Source of the DNA: CATOSP01 sp965216155
Lineage (GTDB): Bacteria; Chloroflexota; Dehalococcoidia; Lucifugimonadales; UBA3495
Assembly: GCA_965216155.1 (NCBI GenBank)
Contig: CBDCFD010000006.1
Location: forward strand, 1,406,863 to 1,470,862
Length of the DNA stretch: 64,000 bases
Direction: 5' to 3'
The translations under genes were made by a program, and so were the position numbers. The notes under the pieces were generated by a model. It did not search any database and was not told the origin of the DNA. It worked only from the letters and a program-made list of their open reading frames with translations. Below are positions 26,454 to 34,558 of this stretch, piece by piece; position 1 is the first letter of the stretch, and every line of letters starts with the position of its first letter.

Positions 26454-26858
26454 ATGACTAGCGATGGGAAGAAGCCAGGACGCAGTCTAGCGCGGGACGA
26501 TAGGACACGCGAGGAACGGCCCGTGCGTGCGGGCGCGTTAATGGGGTTTATTGCCGGCCTGACAGGCAGCACGTGCTGTGTTTCGCCGGTGGTGCTAGCT
26601 CTACTAGGGATTGCTACTGCGGCGGAGGCGGTGTCGCTGGGCGACACCCTTTACTACACATACGGTTGGTATTTCCGCGGAGCTGGCCTGATAGTTGCCG
26701 CTACCGCCTTCGTTCTCTACCTGCGGGGGCGTGGGGCGTGCTCTATCAAAGGGGCGTACCGCTACCGTCGAATATTGGCCGTCCTGGGCATATCTGGCGC
26801 TTTGACCTACGGAGCACTTTTTTGGTTTACGAAGCACCTCGGAGTTTGGTTCGGGTAA
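26454..26858 (+). CDS. Small membrane protein, MerT-like
   Basis: 134 aa with three hydrophobic segments (about 28-52, 68-88, 103-127). The first contains AGLTGSTCCVSPVVLALLG, with the vicinal Cys pair C41-C42 followed by Pro, the same layout as the mercuric transport protein MerT. A second Cys (RGRGACSIKG) lies in the loop. No mer genes (merA, merP, merR) are near, so it may carry another soft metal or none. The basic N-terminal 26 residues are cytoplasmic. ATG 26454 has a GAGGT motif upstream. Confidence 0.55.
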   Translation: MTSDGKKPGRSLARDDRTREERPVRAGALMGFIAGLTGSTCCVSPVVLALLGIATAAEAVSLGDTLYYTYGWYFRGAGLIVAATAFVLYLRGRGACSIKGAYRYRRILAVLGISGALTYGALFWFTKHLGVWFG

Positions 26859-27206
26859 CCGTTCGGCGGTACGGGGTCTACTAGCCGTGGATATGCCATT
26901 CTTCCCCCGGCTTTTTCCAGTGGGTATACCACTGATTCGCTGGAATACTCCGGCTTGTAGCGGTCAAAACCGGAGGGTACATCCGAAGATGAGACAACTG
27001 AGAAATACGTTATCGGGGAATCATGGGCAGGAAATGGGACTGGGTGTAAGAGCAGGTGGCGGAGAGAATGGGAGTATAAGTAAGTTGTATGGCGCCTATT
27101 GTGGCTTGTATCCTCATATATTCCCCCACTGTGTGGGCCACGCCGATGGGGCAGGCGGCGCCCCTGGCGCCTCGAGAACGGGAAGGCATTTCCGGACTGA
27201 ATTCGT
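26859..27206. other. Intergenic, one hairpin
   Basis: No gene supported. GGACTGAA-TTCG-TTCAGTCC at 27193-27212 is a perfect 8-bp hairpin that may end the decayed minus-strand gene beside it. Confidence 0.45.
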
Positions 27207-27517
27207 TCAGTCCGTCCTCCGTTCCACAGTTTTCTTCCGGCACTCGTTCACCAAGTAGCAGATGCCGACCATGACGAGTACAGACGCCACCGACAGGACG
27301 CCGCACAGGAAGTACGGCCTAAACAGCGTGCTATCAAAGGGAATCTATAAGTCGATCGGGTTGATAAACAGATTGGACACGGACAGACCAATGGCGACCG
27401 CACCGATGATGAATCCGACGACAGCCCCGAAACGACCTGAGACGTGCTCTAGGTCTCTTGTGTACCGCCTACCAACGACGCAGCCAGAAATCGCGGGGCC
27501 GAATAGGATCAAGAAGA
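27207..27517 (-). pseudogene. Decayed small membrane protein
   Basis: The minus-strand frame reads VTVFLILFGPAISG, FGAVVGFIIGAVAIGLSVS and, after an in-frame TAG at 27345-27347, LCGVLSVASVLVMVGICYLV. These are three clear hydrophobic segments in one frame, interrupted by a stop, with no start codon before the abrupt junction at about 27517. Function unknown. Confidence 0.35.
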
Positions 27518-28691
27518 CCGTTACACGGTGCAGGAGGGCGACCAGGACGAGGACGGCCTGGAGATAGACGCCAACAGTTTGAGGCTGAACAACGGCGCCA
27601 TCAGCGCCACTTCAGGTCGTGCGGCCAACTTGGCCCACGCCGCTCTGCCCAACCAGGCCGACCACCAGGTGGATGGGATTCGTCCCAGGGTCAAAACGGT
27701 CCGCATACAGACCAGCGGGTAAAGGTATCACCAGGACCCCCACAACTTGTACGCCAAGGGTGACAAGATATACGTTCTGGTTGAGTACAGCGAAAAGGTT
27801 GCTTTTCCGGATGGTTTCTCACCCGAGGTGAGAGTGGACTTTGACGGCGAGACCAGAGTGGCGGTGCGGGAATGCTACCGGGACAATTATTTCGACTACT
27901 GGGTGCAGGATGGCGATTTCGACGCGGATGGCATCGTCATCCCAAACAACGCCCTGAGCTTTCCCGAGGGCGGCTACATCAAGGACTTGGCCGGCAACGA
28001 CGCCATCCTGACCCACGCTGGGTTCCCCGCCGACCGCGAGTATAAAGTTGACGCACGCGGCCCTCGGTTGGTCAGCGCGGCCACTTCCACCGACGGTAGG
28101 ACCGTCGCACTCACCTTCGACGAGAACATCTCTGTAGCATTCCGACTGAGAGCGCTCAGCCAGCGGACCGGCGTTCCGGCTAGCCAATACATCATCGCCG
28201 TCATGAACGTTCACGTGGACAACGAGGACGTCGGCGTAACCGACGCCTCCGTGTCGGAGAAGACACTATCGCTTACGCTGGAAAAGGCCGTAACCCAGGG
28301 GCAGACGGTCACGGTGTCTTACCACAACATTTTTGCTGCCGACCGTGACACAGAGGGCATACTCCAGGATTATTACAACAACTATCTGCACGATTTTCTC
28401 GCCCAAGAGGTGGTCAACCATTCCACGGCTTCCACGGCCAATCCCAAGCCCACCAACTTGAGAGCCACGTCAGCCGACGGCGAAATCACGCTGACCTGGA
28501 CGCCGGGCAACGACGACTCCTACACAGGCCAAGAGGTCAAGCGGCGCACCACCAAGAAGGGCGCCAAATGGACCACCGTCGCCACCATCGGCGTGTCGGA
28601 TACCGAGTACGTTGACGACAGCGTAACGGTCGGCACGAAGTACATCCCCGACGTCGGAATTGGACCAACGTTAAGAATCGAGAATAAATGA
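27512..28691 (+). pseudogene. Fragment of a surface protein with Ig-like and Fn3 domains
   Basis: It begins abruptly in mid-domain (YTVQEGDQDEDGLEIDANSL) and loses frame near 27720. The main frame from 27747 has two bacterial Ig-like (SwmB-type) repeats (KGDKIYVLVEYSEKVAF; SADGRTVALTFDENISV-like) and a C-terminal fibronectin type III domain (KPTNLRATSADGEITLTWTP), which is cut short at 28691. No signal peptide or anchor is left. The calcium-binding-like DFDADGI and DQDEDGL loops resemble those of large Chloroflexota surface proteins. Confidence 0.65.
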
Positions 28692-28746
28692 CCTCGGTCT
28701 CAATTAAAAGTAAGGGGGTAGGGCGCAGGTATTTCGCGCTTAAATC

Positions 28747-28820
28747 GGGCCTTTTCCGGGTCCTTGGAGCCAGACGTTCTAGTCAGACTGAGGCCGTTGG
28801 TTCGAGTCTGTCCAGGCCCA
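28747..28820 (+). tRNA. Degenerate tRNA-like remnant
   Basis: A 74-nt stretch with GGGCCT at its 5' end and AGGCCC plus A at its 3' end (6-bp acceptor match), a TTCTA-centred possible anticodon loop, and GGTTCGAGTC in T-loop position. The anticodon and T stems pair poorly, so it is a relic at best. It lies at the left edge of the mobile-element-rich region. Confidence 0.25.
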
Positions 28821-29103
28821 CTTTTTCCAGTCTTGCTTGACGGTAGGCAATTCTGCGATGGTCCGGACAGCGGTTAGTGTGCAGTTGCGCGAAGTGGTTA
28901 AACCCAATGGCAATGATGCTTAGCATCCCCGCCGTCCTTTCCCAAGCATTCCCGTACCCCCCACGGTTAGCGGCGCGTCCCAAGGTGTTTTCGCCCGAGG
29001 CCGCCTCTCTTTTTCAACGCTTTGCTAGACTAACCACAAGCTAGATGATGGTCAGATGCAAACTGCCATATAATCTAGCCAGACCACCTAGCCGTAGGAG
29101 TTT
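28821..29103. other. Intergenic, nothing recognised
   Basis: No gene or clear repeat. TAGGAG just before 29104 serves the antitoxin gene. Confidence 0.5.
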
Positions 29104-29358
29104 ATGATGGAGTGGCCTCTACAGGATGCGAAGAACAAGTTCAGCGCGCTGGTCAACGCCGCACTCGCCGGAGAGCCCCAGCGAGTTTCACGGCGGGGAA
29201 AGCCTGCCGTGGTCGTGCTGGCGGCTGAGGAGTACGACCGACTTTGTCGCCTAGAGAGGTCTTATGCTTCGACCTTGGTTGAACTGCTCCTTGAAATCCC
29301 GCAGGACGACCAGGAATTCCAGCGGCTGTCCATTCCTGCCCGGTCACTGGACTTGTGA
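29104..29358 (+). CDS. Phd/YefM-family antitoxin
   Basis: 84 aa. The N-terminal MEWPLQDAKNKFSALVNAALAGEPQRVSRRGKPAVVVL is the Phd/YefM DNA-binding fold, with the C-terminal tail to wrap the toxin (LEIPQDDQEFQRL). Its stop overlaps the start of a PIN-domain toxin (TGATG). Such antitoxins repress their own operon together with the toxin. Confidence 0.88.
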   Translation: MMEWPLQDAKNKFSALVNAALAGEPQRVSRRGKPAVVVLAAEEYDRLCRLERSYASTLVELLLEIPQDDQEFQRLSIPARSLDL

Positions 29359-29762
29359 TGTTTCTCCTTGATACCGACGTGCTGTCGGCGCTCCGAAGGC
29401 GCGAGCGAAATCCTGAGACAGTTCGTTGGGTGGAGGCACAGCGTACAGCCGACATGTACATTAGCGTTGTTACCGTGGGGGAGATTGAGCGGGGCATCAC
29501 GCAACAGCGTCAACGGAACCCATCCTTCGCCCGAGAACTGGCTCTCTGACTGGACCGGGTACTGGCCTGGTACAGCGACCGAATACTTCCTGTGAATACC
29601 GCGACGGCAAGGCGGTGGGGGCAGTTGTCGGCATCCCTCGGGCACGGCGGTGCGGACCTGCTCATCGCCGCCACCGCTCTAGAGCATGGTCTGACGGTCG
29701 TTACCCGAAACGTCCGCCACTTCGAGCCTGCGGGAGTCCCGGTATTAAATCCTCTGGCGTAA
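29358..29762 (+). pseudogene. vapC: VapC-type PIN toxin with in-frame TGA
   Basis: The frame from ATG 29358 reads FLLDTDVLSALRRRERNPE, SVVTVGEIERGITQQRQRN, FAREL-AL-stop, then in the same frame LDRVLAWYSDRILPVNTATA, GADLLIAATALEHGLTVVTRN to TAA 29762. The four acidic PIN residues (D in LLDTDV, E in VGEIERG, D in GGADLL) are all present. The only lesion is TGA at 29547-29549 where related proteins have Trp (TGG), a one-base change. The RNase would be truncated at 63 aa and inactive. Confidence 0.85.
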
Positions 29763-29880
29763 GCGAAATGTCCCATCCATTTGAGCCGATTTCCTCCGAA
29801 TCATCCGAAAATGACACTTCAGCAGCCTCAAGTAATGCCACTCTGACTCCACACAAAGCACTTGCGAAAACGAAGCCACT

Positions 29881-30207
29881 ATGCCCGTCCCCTGGGCATA
29901 TGGCAAAGAAGCACTCAACGAAATCAGCTACTGCGCTGAGTGCTACGAAAGAGAAAAACAAGAAAAAGCAAACGAATGGGAAACCGATGAAGAAGATGTG
30001 GAATACATCGCTCCCACTACCACACTGTTCAACCAACTCAGCCAAATGATAATAGAACAACGGCTAGGAGTTGCCGTTCTCGACAATCACCTCTGGCTTT
30101 GCTACGACACAACCGCTGGGAAAATGGAAGTAATAGGAGGAAAAATACTTGAAGGTTTTTTAATCCAAGGAATAATTGACGACGGCGAAGAAACAAACCC
30201 AAACTAA
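29881..30207 (+). CDS. Hypothetical protein
   Basis: 108 aa, not recognised. N-terminal ISYCAECYEREKQEK has a CxxC, then an acidic linker and a beta-alpha segment (LGVAVLDNHLWLCYDTT). The DNA is clearly lower in GC than the rest of the window and uses AAA/GAA/ATA codons freely, a sign of recent transfer. The N-terminus is uncertain since the same region upstream could be read differently. Confidence 0.4.
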   Translation: MPVPWAYGKEALNEISYCAECYEREKQEKANEWETDEEDVEYIAPTTTLFNQLSQMIIEQRLGVAVLDNHLWLCYDTTAGKMEVIGGKILEGFLIQGIIDDGEETNPN

Positions 30208-30290
30208 AAGAAGGGAATCAAGGATTTTAAGGTTAAGCTTCGCGAGGGCTAATCCCCCGCAAAAGCACTAACCTATCCAAATCCAAGCTT

Positions 30291-30717
30291 TTGGATAAAA
30301 TTCACTATAATTCCCAAAGCGAAACCCGGACTCGGATGGCCTTGATTGATCCGTTGCTTCGGGTGCTGGGATGGGATGTGTCCGACCCCTTGTTGGTGAC
30401 GCCGGAGTGGGGCGTCGGCCAAGGGAGAGCCGATTACGCCCTGCATGGAACTGGAACCACGCCCGTTGCTGTTCTCGAAGCCAAAAAGCTGGGTGAGTCT
30501 CTCGTCAGTCACAGTTCCCAGATGATAGGATACGCTTTGGAGGGCGGCATCCCATATGCCGGTCTCACCGACGGCAACCGTTGGCAGGTGTACGATGTGT
30601 TCGAACCAGTGCCCTTGGCCGACAAGCAAATTCTGGACGTCTCTGTCCCCGACACCCGGGAGCGGCGCACACCCCGCAGGCTGGGACCACGCAGCCGGGG
30701 GATGGAGATAGCCTACC
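30291..30717 (+). pseudogene. Restriction-type PD-(D/E)xK domain, 3' truncated
   Basis: About 120 residues match the N-terminal nuclease domain of type I restriction subunit proteins (HSDR_N type): SQSETRTRMALIDPLLRVLG, VGQGRADYALH and PVAVLEAKKLGESL, giving the D...ExK catalytic set. After about residue 125 the sequence loses sense (TRERRTPRRLGPRSRG) and runs into the next gene in another frame, so the 3' part has been lost by a junction near 30660-30710. Confidence 0.6.
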
Positions 30718-31146
30718 ATGACGGACACCACCGAGACCCTGATACCCACCCTGACCATGCCCGACTGCCGGGCCGCCGCGCGCTACGTCCAGCATCTGGC
30801 CGCGCGGGATGCCTGGACGCCGGACCGCACCGCCGGGCAGATCGCAGACCTGGCTATCGAGGCCGTCCAGGACGCCGCCCGGGAAGGGGCCATGGATGCC
30901 CTAGGATTGACCGACGACCCATACGACCGCCCCGAAGTGGACGCCCTGGACCGGCGCGTAGCCCGCGCCCTGGACGATGCCCGCGCTTTCCTGATCGAGG
31001 AACTGGCCGCCCACCTGGGGCCGCACGGCCGGGGATGGAGGGACAGCGCCCCAGGGACCTACCCGAAGCCTACGCCGCCTGCCGGCGGCTGGCCTTGGAC
31101 TCGCTATCCGGCTATGACCCTGAGACCGGGTTACCGTGAGCCATGA
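30718..31146 (+). CDS. Hypothetical Asp/Arg-rich protein, probable 3' frameshift
   Basis: 142 aa. Helical, acidic: DCRAAARYVQHLAARDAWT, QIADLAIEAVQDAAREG, ARAFLIEELAAHLG. Not recognised. Around 31030 a neighbouring frame gives a more natural ending (DLPEAYAACRRLALDSLSGY, stop 31137-31139), so a one-base indel is suspected and the listed last 35 residues are doubtful. Confidence 0.4.
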   Translation: MTDTTETLIPTLTMPDCRAAARYVQHLAARDAWTPDRTAGQIADLAIEAVQDAAREGAMDALGLTDDPYDRPEVDALDRRVARALDDARAFLIEELAAHLGPHGRGWRDSAPGTYPKPTPPAGGWPWTRYPAMTLRPGYREP

Positions 31147-31191
31147 TAGGCCGCTGGCACCGCGCCGCCGAAGGGCGGGAGGGTTAGGCGG

Positions 31192-31851
31192 ATGCCCTCG
31201 TTGAAGACTCTGTTCCTGTGTTTGATTGCCATAGTCGGCTTATGGGTTCTCATCAATGCCGTACTCACAGAATTTGCGGCTCATGTCGATGATGTGGCCC
31301 AGGTTACCCGTAACTCGCCTTTTCTAACGGACTTGCCGACTCCCCGGCCCACGCCGCCGCCGGAAGCTCCGGCGGATGTGGCTTCCTGCAAGCCATTTGC
31401 TGACTTTGTAGTAAGGCATACCTCTCCTTTCTTACGAACAGACCCTTGCGAGCCGGTCTCTGTAGCCTGGATAGATGGGGAATACTACCTGGAGCCACAG
31501 CCCGGCGGAATACGGGGAGAGCCGCTCCCAATCTATTACGTATCCACCATTCTCCGGGAATACGACAACGTGGCCCGGGCTTATGACAAGTACAAGGGCA
31601 AGTGGTTCGTGCTTGTCGGCACAGTGGATGCGGTTGGCTTTGACAAGGTGTTTTTGGACACATCCCCCTACTTCGTGGACGTGGAAGTAACAGCCGCATT
31701 CCAGCCCAATGGGGACTATCGCAACAGCGCCTATCTCAAGCAACTGAACTCCAGGCAGAGATTTGAAGCCGCTTGCCGGGGGCCGGAAGCAGGTTTGTTC
31801 ACAGGACTTAGAGCCTATCCTAATAAACCTTTGGGCTATGGCATTTCATAG
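31192..31851 (+). CDS. Membrane-anchored protein with tRNA_anti-like OB-fold
   Basis: 219 aa. One N-terminal transmembrane helix (LFLCLIAIVGLWVLINAVL) and a Pro-rich linker (PTPRPTPPPEAP). The segment ILREYDNVARAYDKYKGKWFVLVGTVDAVG matches the tRNA_anti-like/OB domain pattern (N-x3-A-x3-YKGK-x-V-x-G-x-V). Such domains are found in lipoproteins of unknown role. The last about 14 residues are encoded by the left arm of an inverted-repeat element (31811-31890), so the original C-terminus has probably been replaced. Confidence 0.55.
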   Translation: MPSLKTLFLCLIAIVGLWVLINAVLTEFAAHVDDVAQVTRNSPFLTDLPTPRPTPPPEAPADVASCKPFADFVVRHTSPFLRTDPCEPVSVAWIDGEYYLEPQPGGIRGEPLPIYYVSTILREYDNVARAYDKYKGKWFVLVGTVDAVGFDKVFLDTSPYFVDVEVTAAFQPNGDYRNSAYLKQLNSRQRFEAACRGPEAGLFTGLRAYPNKPLGYGIS

Positions 31852-31890
31852 CTGCGATAGGGGGCATAACTTGATTATTAGGATAGGCTC
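31811..31890. mobile_element. MITE-like inverted-repeat element
   Basis: GAGCCTATCCTAATAA (31811-31826) and TTATTAGGATAGGCTC (31875-31890) are perfect 16-bp inverted repeats, 80 bp end to end, extending with one mismatch to CTTAG/CTAAG outside. The stop codon of the upstream gene lies inside. Confidence 0.55.
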
Positions 31891-32105
31891 TTAGTGGACT
31901 TGGATTCAAGGACTGCTTGCCGTTGCCGAAGTAGCGAGGGAGGGTTAGCGATGGACTCACAGTCGGAACTTTTCGGTATCGTCGAAAAGTTGAATCCGCC
32001 TCCTGGCCCGGCCCCCCTGTCAGTAACCTTCACCCCGGCCCGACACCCCATGCTGCCGGTTGGCGCGCGGATCGGCGCGGATCGGCGGCGCGAAGTCCTG
32101 GAATC

Positions 32106-32165
32106 GCTGGCCCGCCATACGGCGGAAGTCATCTCAACGCCGGCGAAGCCCGAAAGAGGCATGGT
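32106..32165 (+). pseudogene. hsdR 5' fragment, copy 0
   Basis: CGCCATACGGCGGAAGTC and the following bases up to GGCATGG match 33806-33862 almost base for base and encode RHTAEV, part of the hsdR N-terminus (MVRHAAEIGWTP). It abuts the 3' end of vapC copy 1 exactly as copy 2 abuts vapC copy 2. Confidence 0.6.
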
Positions 32166-32558
32166 TTACCACAGCCGCCGCACGCTGTACCAGTCAAAAA
32201 GTGATTCATTGGATATGAGCACGAGGTTGCGCGCCAGTGCCTGGGCGATGAGTATACGGTCGAACGGGTCTCGATGGGGACCCGGCAGCGCACCGGCGCG
32301 GGCGGCGTCGTCTACGGTTATGGGCAGTTCCTCAAAGTCCTGGCGGGCTATCGTGCCCGTAAAGTCCAGGACCAGGGCTTCTGCTTCCGGCAGTCTGCCG
32401 AGGCGGTGCTTGGTGGTGATTTCCCAGGCCGATGCCGCGCTGACCAGAATGTCGTTGCCGTCATCCCCAATCGCTTGGAGCGCGGCTTGTGACAACCGTT
32501 CGCTGACGGCAAACCACCATATCAAGGCATGGGAGTCGAGCAGTAGTCGCACCTGCAA
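32166..32558 (-). CDS. vapC: VapC-type PIN-domain toxin, copy 1
   Basis: 130 aa PIN-domain ribonuclease. LLLDSHALIWW (first Asp), SAASAWEITTKHRLG (Glu) and HRDPFDRILIAQAL (Asp) form the metal site. This belongs to the group paired with Phd-type antitoxins. It overlaps the antitoxin gene by 37 bp. A closely similar copy lies at 33865-34251. Confidence 0.88.
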   Translation of the reverse strand: MQVRLLLDSHALIWWFAVSERLSQAALQAIGDDGNDILVSAASAWEITTKHRLGRLPEAEALVLDFTGTIARQDFEELPITVDDAARAGALPGPHRDPFDRILIAQALARNLVLISNESLFDWYSVRRLW

Positions 32559-32788
32559 TCACCTTCCCAAGCGGCAAGCTCTTCCTCCGGCAGTGGGTCA
32601 AAGAAACTTTCGTCAAATTTTATCAGGCCCTTCATGGTGTCGGGTTGCCGCTTGCCCCGCTTTTGGATGCCTACCAACCGGGCTACCGGCTTGCCGTTGC
32701 GGGCGATGATGACCTCCTCGCCGGCCTCGACTTGCTTCAACAGTTGGGACAGGTTGGTCTTAGCTTCGTGGACGTTTACCGTAACCAT
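32522..32788 (-). CDS. Phd/YefM-type antitoxin, copy 1
   Basis: 88 aa. MVTVNVHEAKTNLSQLLKQV and EEVIIARNGKPVARLVGIQK are the Phd/YefM fold; DESFFDPLPEEELAAWEG is the toxin-binding tail. The gene is followed without a gap by vapC copy 1. The last residues (CRCDYCSTPMP) overlap the toxin gene. Confidence 0.88.
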   Translation of the reverse strand: MVTVNVHEAKTNLSQLLKQVEAGEEVIIARNGKPVARLVGIQKRGKRQPDTMKGLIKFDESFFDPLPEEELAAWEGDCRCDYCSTPMP

Positions 32789-32860
32789 CGCCGGCTCCTT
32801 GAAAACTGACTTGACTAAGAATATAGCTAACCTTGGGACTGGTCAAGCGGGGAGCCGTCC

Positions 32861-32976
32861 ATGACCGCTCTACGCATCACCGAAGCCACCACCGTCCAAA
32901 TGCCCGTGGTTAGCCATGCGCCGGAAGTGGGCTGGGCCTCATTGCCCCATTCCCGCAAAGCGGAGGAAAGCAGATG
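32861..32976 (+). pseudogene. hsdR 5' fragment, copy 1
   Basis: ATG 32861 begins TALRITEATTVQMPVVSHAP, then EVGWASLPHS. This aligns with the genuine hsdR start at 34559 (TAQYITEAATVQMPMVRHAA, EIGWTP). The 40 bp upstream (GCTAACCTTGGG, GGTCAAGCGGGGAGCCGTCC) are also shared. The fragment ends by running into the next antitoxin gene. Confidence 0.7.
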
Positions 32977-33198
32977 AACCAACTGCTCCAAGAGGCTTTC
33001 GAGAAAGCCGCCGAGCTTCCCCAAGCGGAACAGGACAGGTTCGCCCGGTTCCTGCTGGCTGAACTGGAATCGGAGGGGCAATGGGCTGAACTGTTTGCCC
33101 GGCCCGAATCGGAGGACTTGCTGGAACACCTTGCCGACGAGGCTCTGTCGGAACACCGCGCCGGGCGGAGTCAACCTCTCAGCGTGGAAGACTTGTAG
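32974..33198 (+). CDS. RelB-like antitoxin
   Basis: 74 aa: MNQLLQEAFEKAAELPQAEQ, FARFLLAELESEGQWAELFA, then ALSEHRAGRSQPLSVEDL. This is the pattern of small antitoxins paired with RelE/ParE-type toxins. GGAGGAAAG precedes the ATG. The partner directly downstream is only a 22-codon stub. Confidence 0.7.
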   Translation: MNQLLQEAFEKAAELPQAEQDRFARFLLAELESEGQWAELFARPESEDLLEHLADEALSEHRAGRSQPLSVEDL

Positions 33199-33200
33199 GT

Positions 33201-33269
33201 GTGCGTTCTTTTACGCAGCGGAGCTTTTGGGAGGCATATCGGCGGCTTCCGGCCCAAGTGCAGCAATGA
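33201..33269 (+). pseudogene. Truncated RelE/ParE-type toxin
   Basis: GTG 33201 starts RSFTQRSFWEAYRRLPAQVQ, the first helix of RelE/ParE toxins that follow this antitoxin type, then stops after Gln-Gln at TGA 33267. The next gene's ATG (33266) overlaps the stop, so the rest of the toxin was replaced by the following module. Confidence 0.65.
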
Positions 33270-33550
33270 ACATCAGGTTCTATGTTGACCCGGCGACTGG
33301 CGACCTGCATATTTTCTCCCATGAGGTCCAGGAGATTGAAGTGGCGGACATATTGGCTTCGCCGGACGAAGACCGGGCCGGAAGAGAGGGATCGCGCATT
33401 GCCATCGGCCGCACTGGCGCCGGGCGTTGCCTGCGGGTCATCTATGTGCCCGGCCAGGTCCCGGGACAGGTTTTCGTGATCACGGCATACGAGTTGAGAG
33501 GTAAGCCGCTCGCCGCGTTCCGGCGGCGTATGAGAAGGAGAGGACGATGA
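33266..33550 (+). CDS. DUF4258-like putative toxin
   Basis: 94 aa: NIRFYVDPATGDLHIFSHEV, GREGSRIAIGRTGAGRCLRV, GQVFVITAYELRGKPLAAFR and a strongly basic tail RRRMRRRGR. The beta-strand core with a late TAYE and basic tail fits RelE-fold DUF4258 toxins. Its stop overlaps the start of the next, acidic gene by 4 bp (ATGA), as expected of a toxin-antitoxin pair. Confidence 0.6.
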   Translation: MNIRFYVDPATGDLHIFSHEVQEIEVADILASPDEDRAGREGSRIAIGRTGAGRCLRVIYVPGQVPGQVFVITAYELRGKPLAAFRRRMRRRGR

Positions 33551-33747
33551 CCAACGCCAGGAATCTCCCGCCCGGCTGGGATGAGGAGCGCGTGCGGCGC
33601 GTGCTCGAACACTACGAATCGCAGGACGAGGATGAAGCAGTGGCTGAGGATGAGGAGGCTTTCGAGGACGCGACGCAGACGGTCATGGCAGTGCCCAGAG
33701 AACTGGCGCCCGAAATACGCGCGTTGATTGCGTCCCGCGCCAAATAA
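33547..33747 (+). CDS. Small acidic antitoxin-like protein
   Basis: 66 aa, very acidic middle (ESQDEDEAVAEDEEAFEDA) and a C-terminal helix (VPRELAPEIRALIASRAK). Such proteins regularly follow DUF4258 genes. Starts within the stop of the putative toxin gene. Confidence 0.6.
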   Translation: MTNARNLPPGWDEERVRRVLEHYESQDEDEAVAEDEEAFEDATQTVMAVPRELAPEIRALIASRAK

Positions 33748-33760
33748 TCGGACTGGCGAA

Positions 33761-33862
33761 ATGACCGCCCAATACATCATCGAAGCCATCACCGTCCAAA
33801 TGCCCATGGTCCGCCATACGGCGGAAGTCAGCTCAACACCGGCGAAGTCCGAAAGAGGCATG
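33761..33862 (+). pseudogene. hsdR 5' fragment, copy 2
   Basis: ATG 33761 begins TAQYIIEAITVQMPMVRHTA, then EVSSTP. It is the closest fragment to the genuine start at 34559, and runs directly into the 3' end of vapC copy 2. Confidence 0.7.
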
Positions 33863-33864
33863 GT

Positions 33865-34251
33865 TTACCACAGCCGCCGCACGCCGTACCAGTCAAAAAG
33901 TGATTCGTTGGATATGAACACCAGGTTGTGCGCCAGCGCCTGGGCGATGAGCAGACGGTCGAACGGGTCTCGATGGGGACCCGGCAGCGCACCGGCGCGG
34001 GCGTCGTCGTCTACGGTTATGGGCAGTTCCTCAAAGTCCTGGCGGGCTATCGTGCCCGTAAAGTCCAGGGCCAGAGCCTCTGCTTCCGGCAGTTTGCCGA
34101 GGCGATGCTTGGTGGCAATCTCCCAAGCCGATGCCGCGCTTATCAGTATGTCGTTCTCTTCGTCTTCTATCGCCCGTCGAGCCGGAACCGACAACTGGCG
34201 GTCTCCTGCGAACCACCAAATTAACGCATGGGAGTCGAGCAATAGTCGCAC
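33865..34251 (-). CDS. vapC: VapC-type PIN-domain toxin, copy 2
   Basis: 128 aa. Same motifs as copy 1 (LLLDSHALIWWFAG, SAASAWEIATKHRLG, HRDPFDRLLIAQAL). DNA identity to copy 1 is high over the whole gene, dropping in the segment for residues 15-30. Overlaps its antitoxin by 31 bp. Confidence 0.88.
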   Translation of the reverse strand: MRLLLDSHALIWWFAGDRQLSVPARRAIEDEENDILISAASAWEIATKHRLGKLPEAEALALDFTGTIARQDFEELPITVDDDARAGALPGPHRDPFDRLLIAQALAHNLVFISNESLFDWYGVRRLW

Positions 34252-34487
34252 CTACATTCACCCTCCCAAGCGGCAAGCTGTTCCTCCGGCAGGGGCTCAA
34301 AGAAGCGTTCGTCTATGGATATCTGGCCTTTCATGGAGCCGAATTGCCGCTTGCCACGCTTTTGGACGCCCACCAGCCGAGCAACGGGCTTGCCATTGCG
34401 GGCGATGATGACCTCCTCACCTGCCTCGACTTGCTTCAACAATTGGGACAGGTTGGTCTTAGCTTCGTGGACGTTTACCGTAACCAT
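34221..34487 (-). CDS. Phd/YefM-type antitoxin, copy 2
   Basis: 88 aa, identical to copy 1 over the first 40 residues (MVTVNVHEAKTNLSQLLKQV) and differing in the tail (SIDERFFEPLPEEQLAAWEG), which is the toxin-contacting part. This is consistent with the two pairs having diverged in specificity. Confidence 0.88.
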   Translation of the reverse strand: MVTVNVHEAKTNLSQLLKQVEAGEEVIIARNGKPVARLVGVQKRGKRQFGSMKGQISIDERFFEPLPEEQLAAWEGECRCDYCSTPMR

Positions 34488-34558
34488 CGTTGGCTCCTTG
34501 AAAACTAACTTGACTAAGAGTATAGCTAACCTTGGGGCTGGTCAAGCGGGGAGCCGTC

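Noticed and set aside
26990..27308. A 98-codon minus-strand frame with several Cys residues as a gene
   Set aside because: No start context, no domain pattern, and it conflicts with the better-supported hydrophobic frame.
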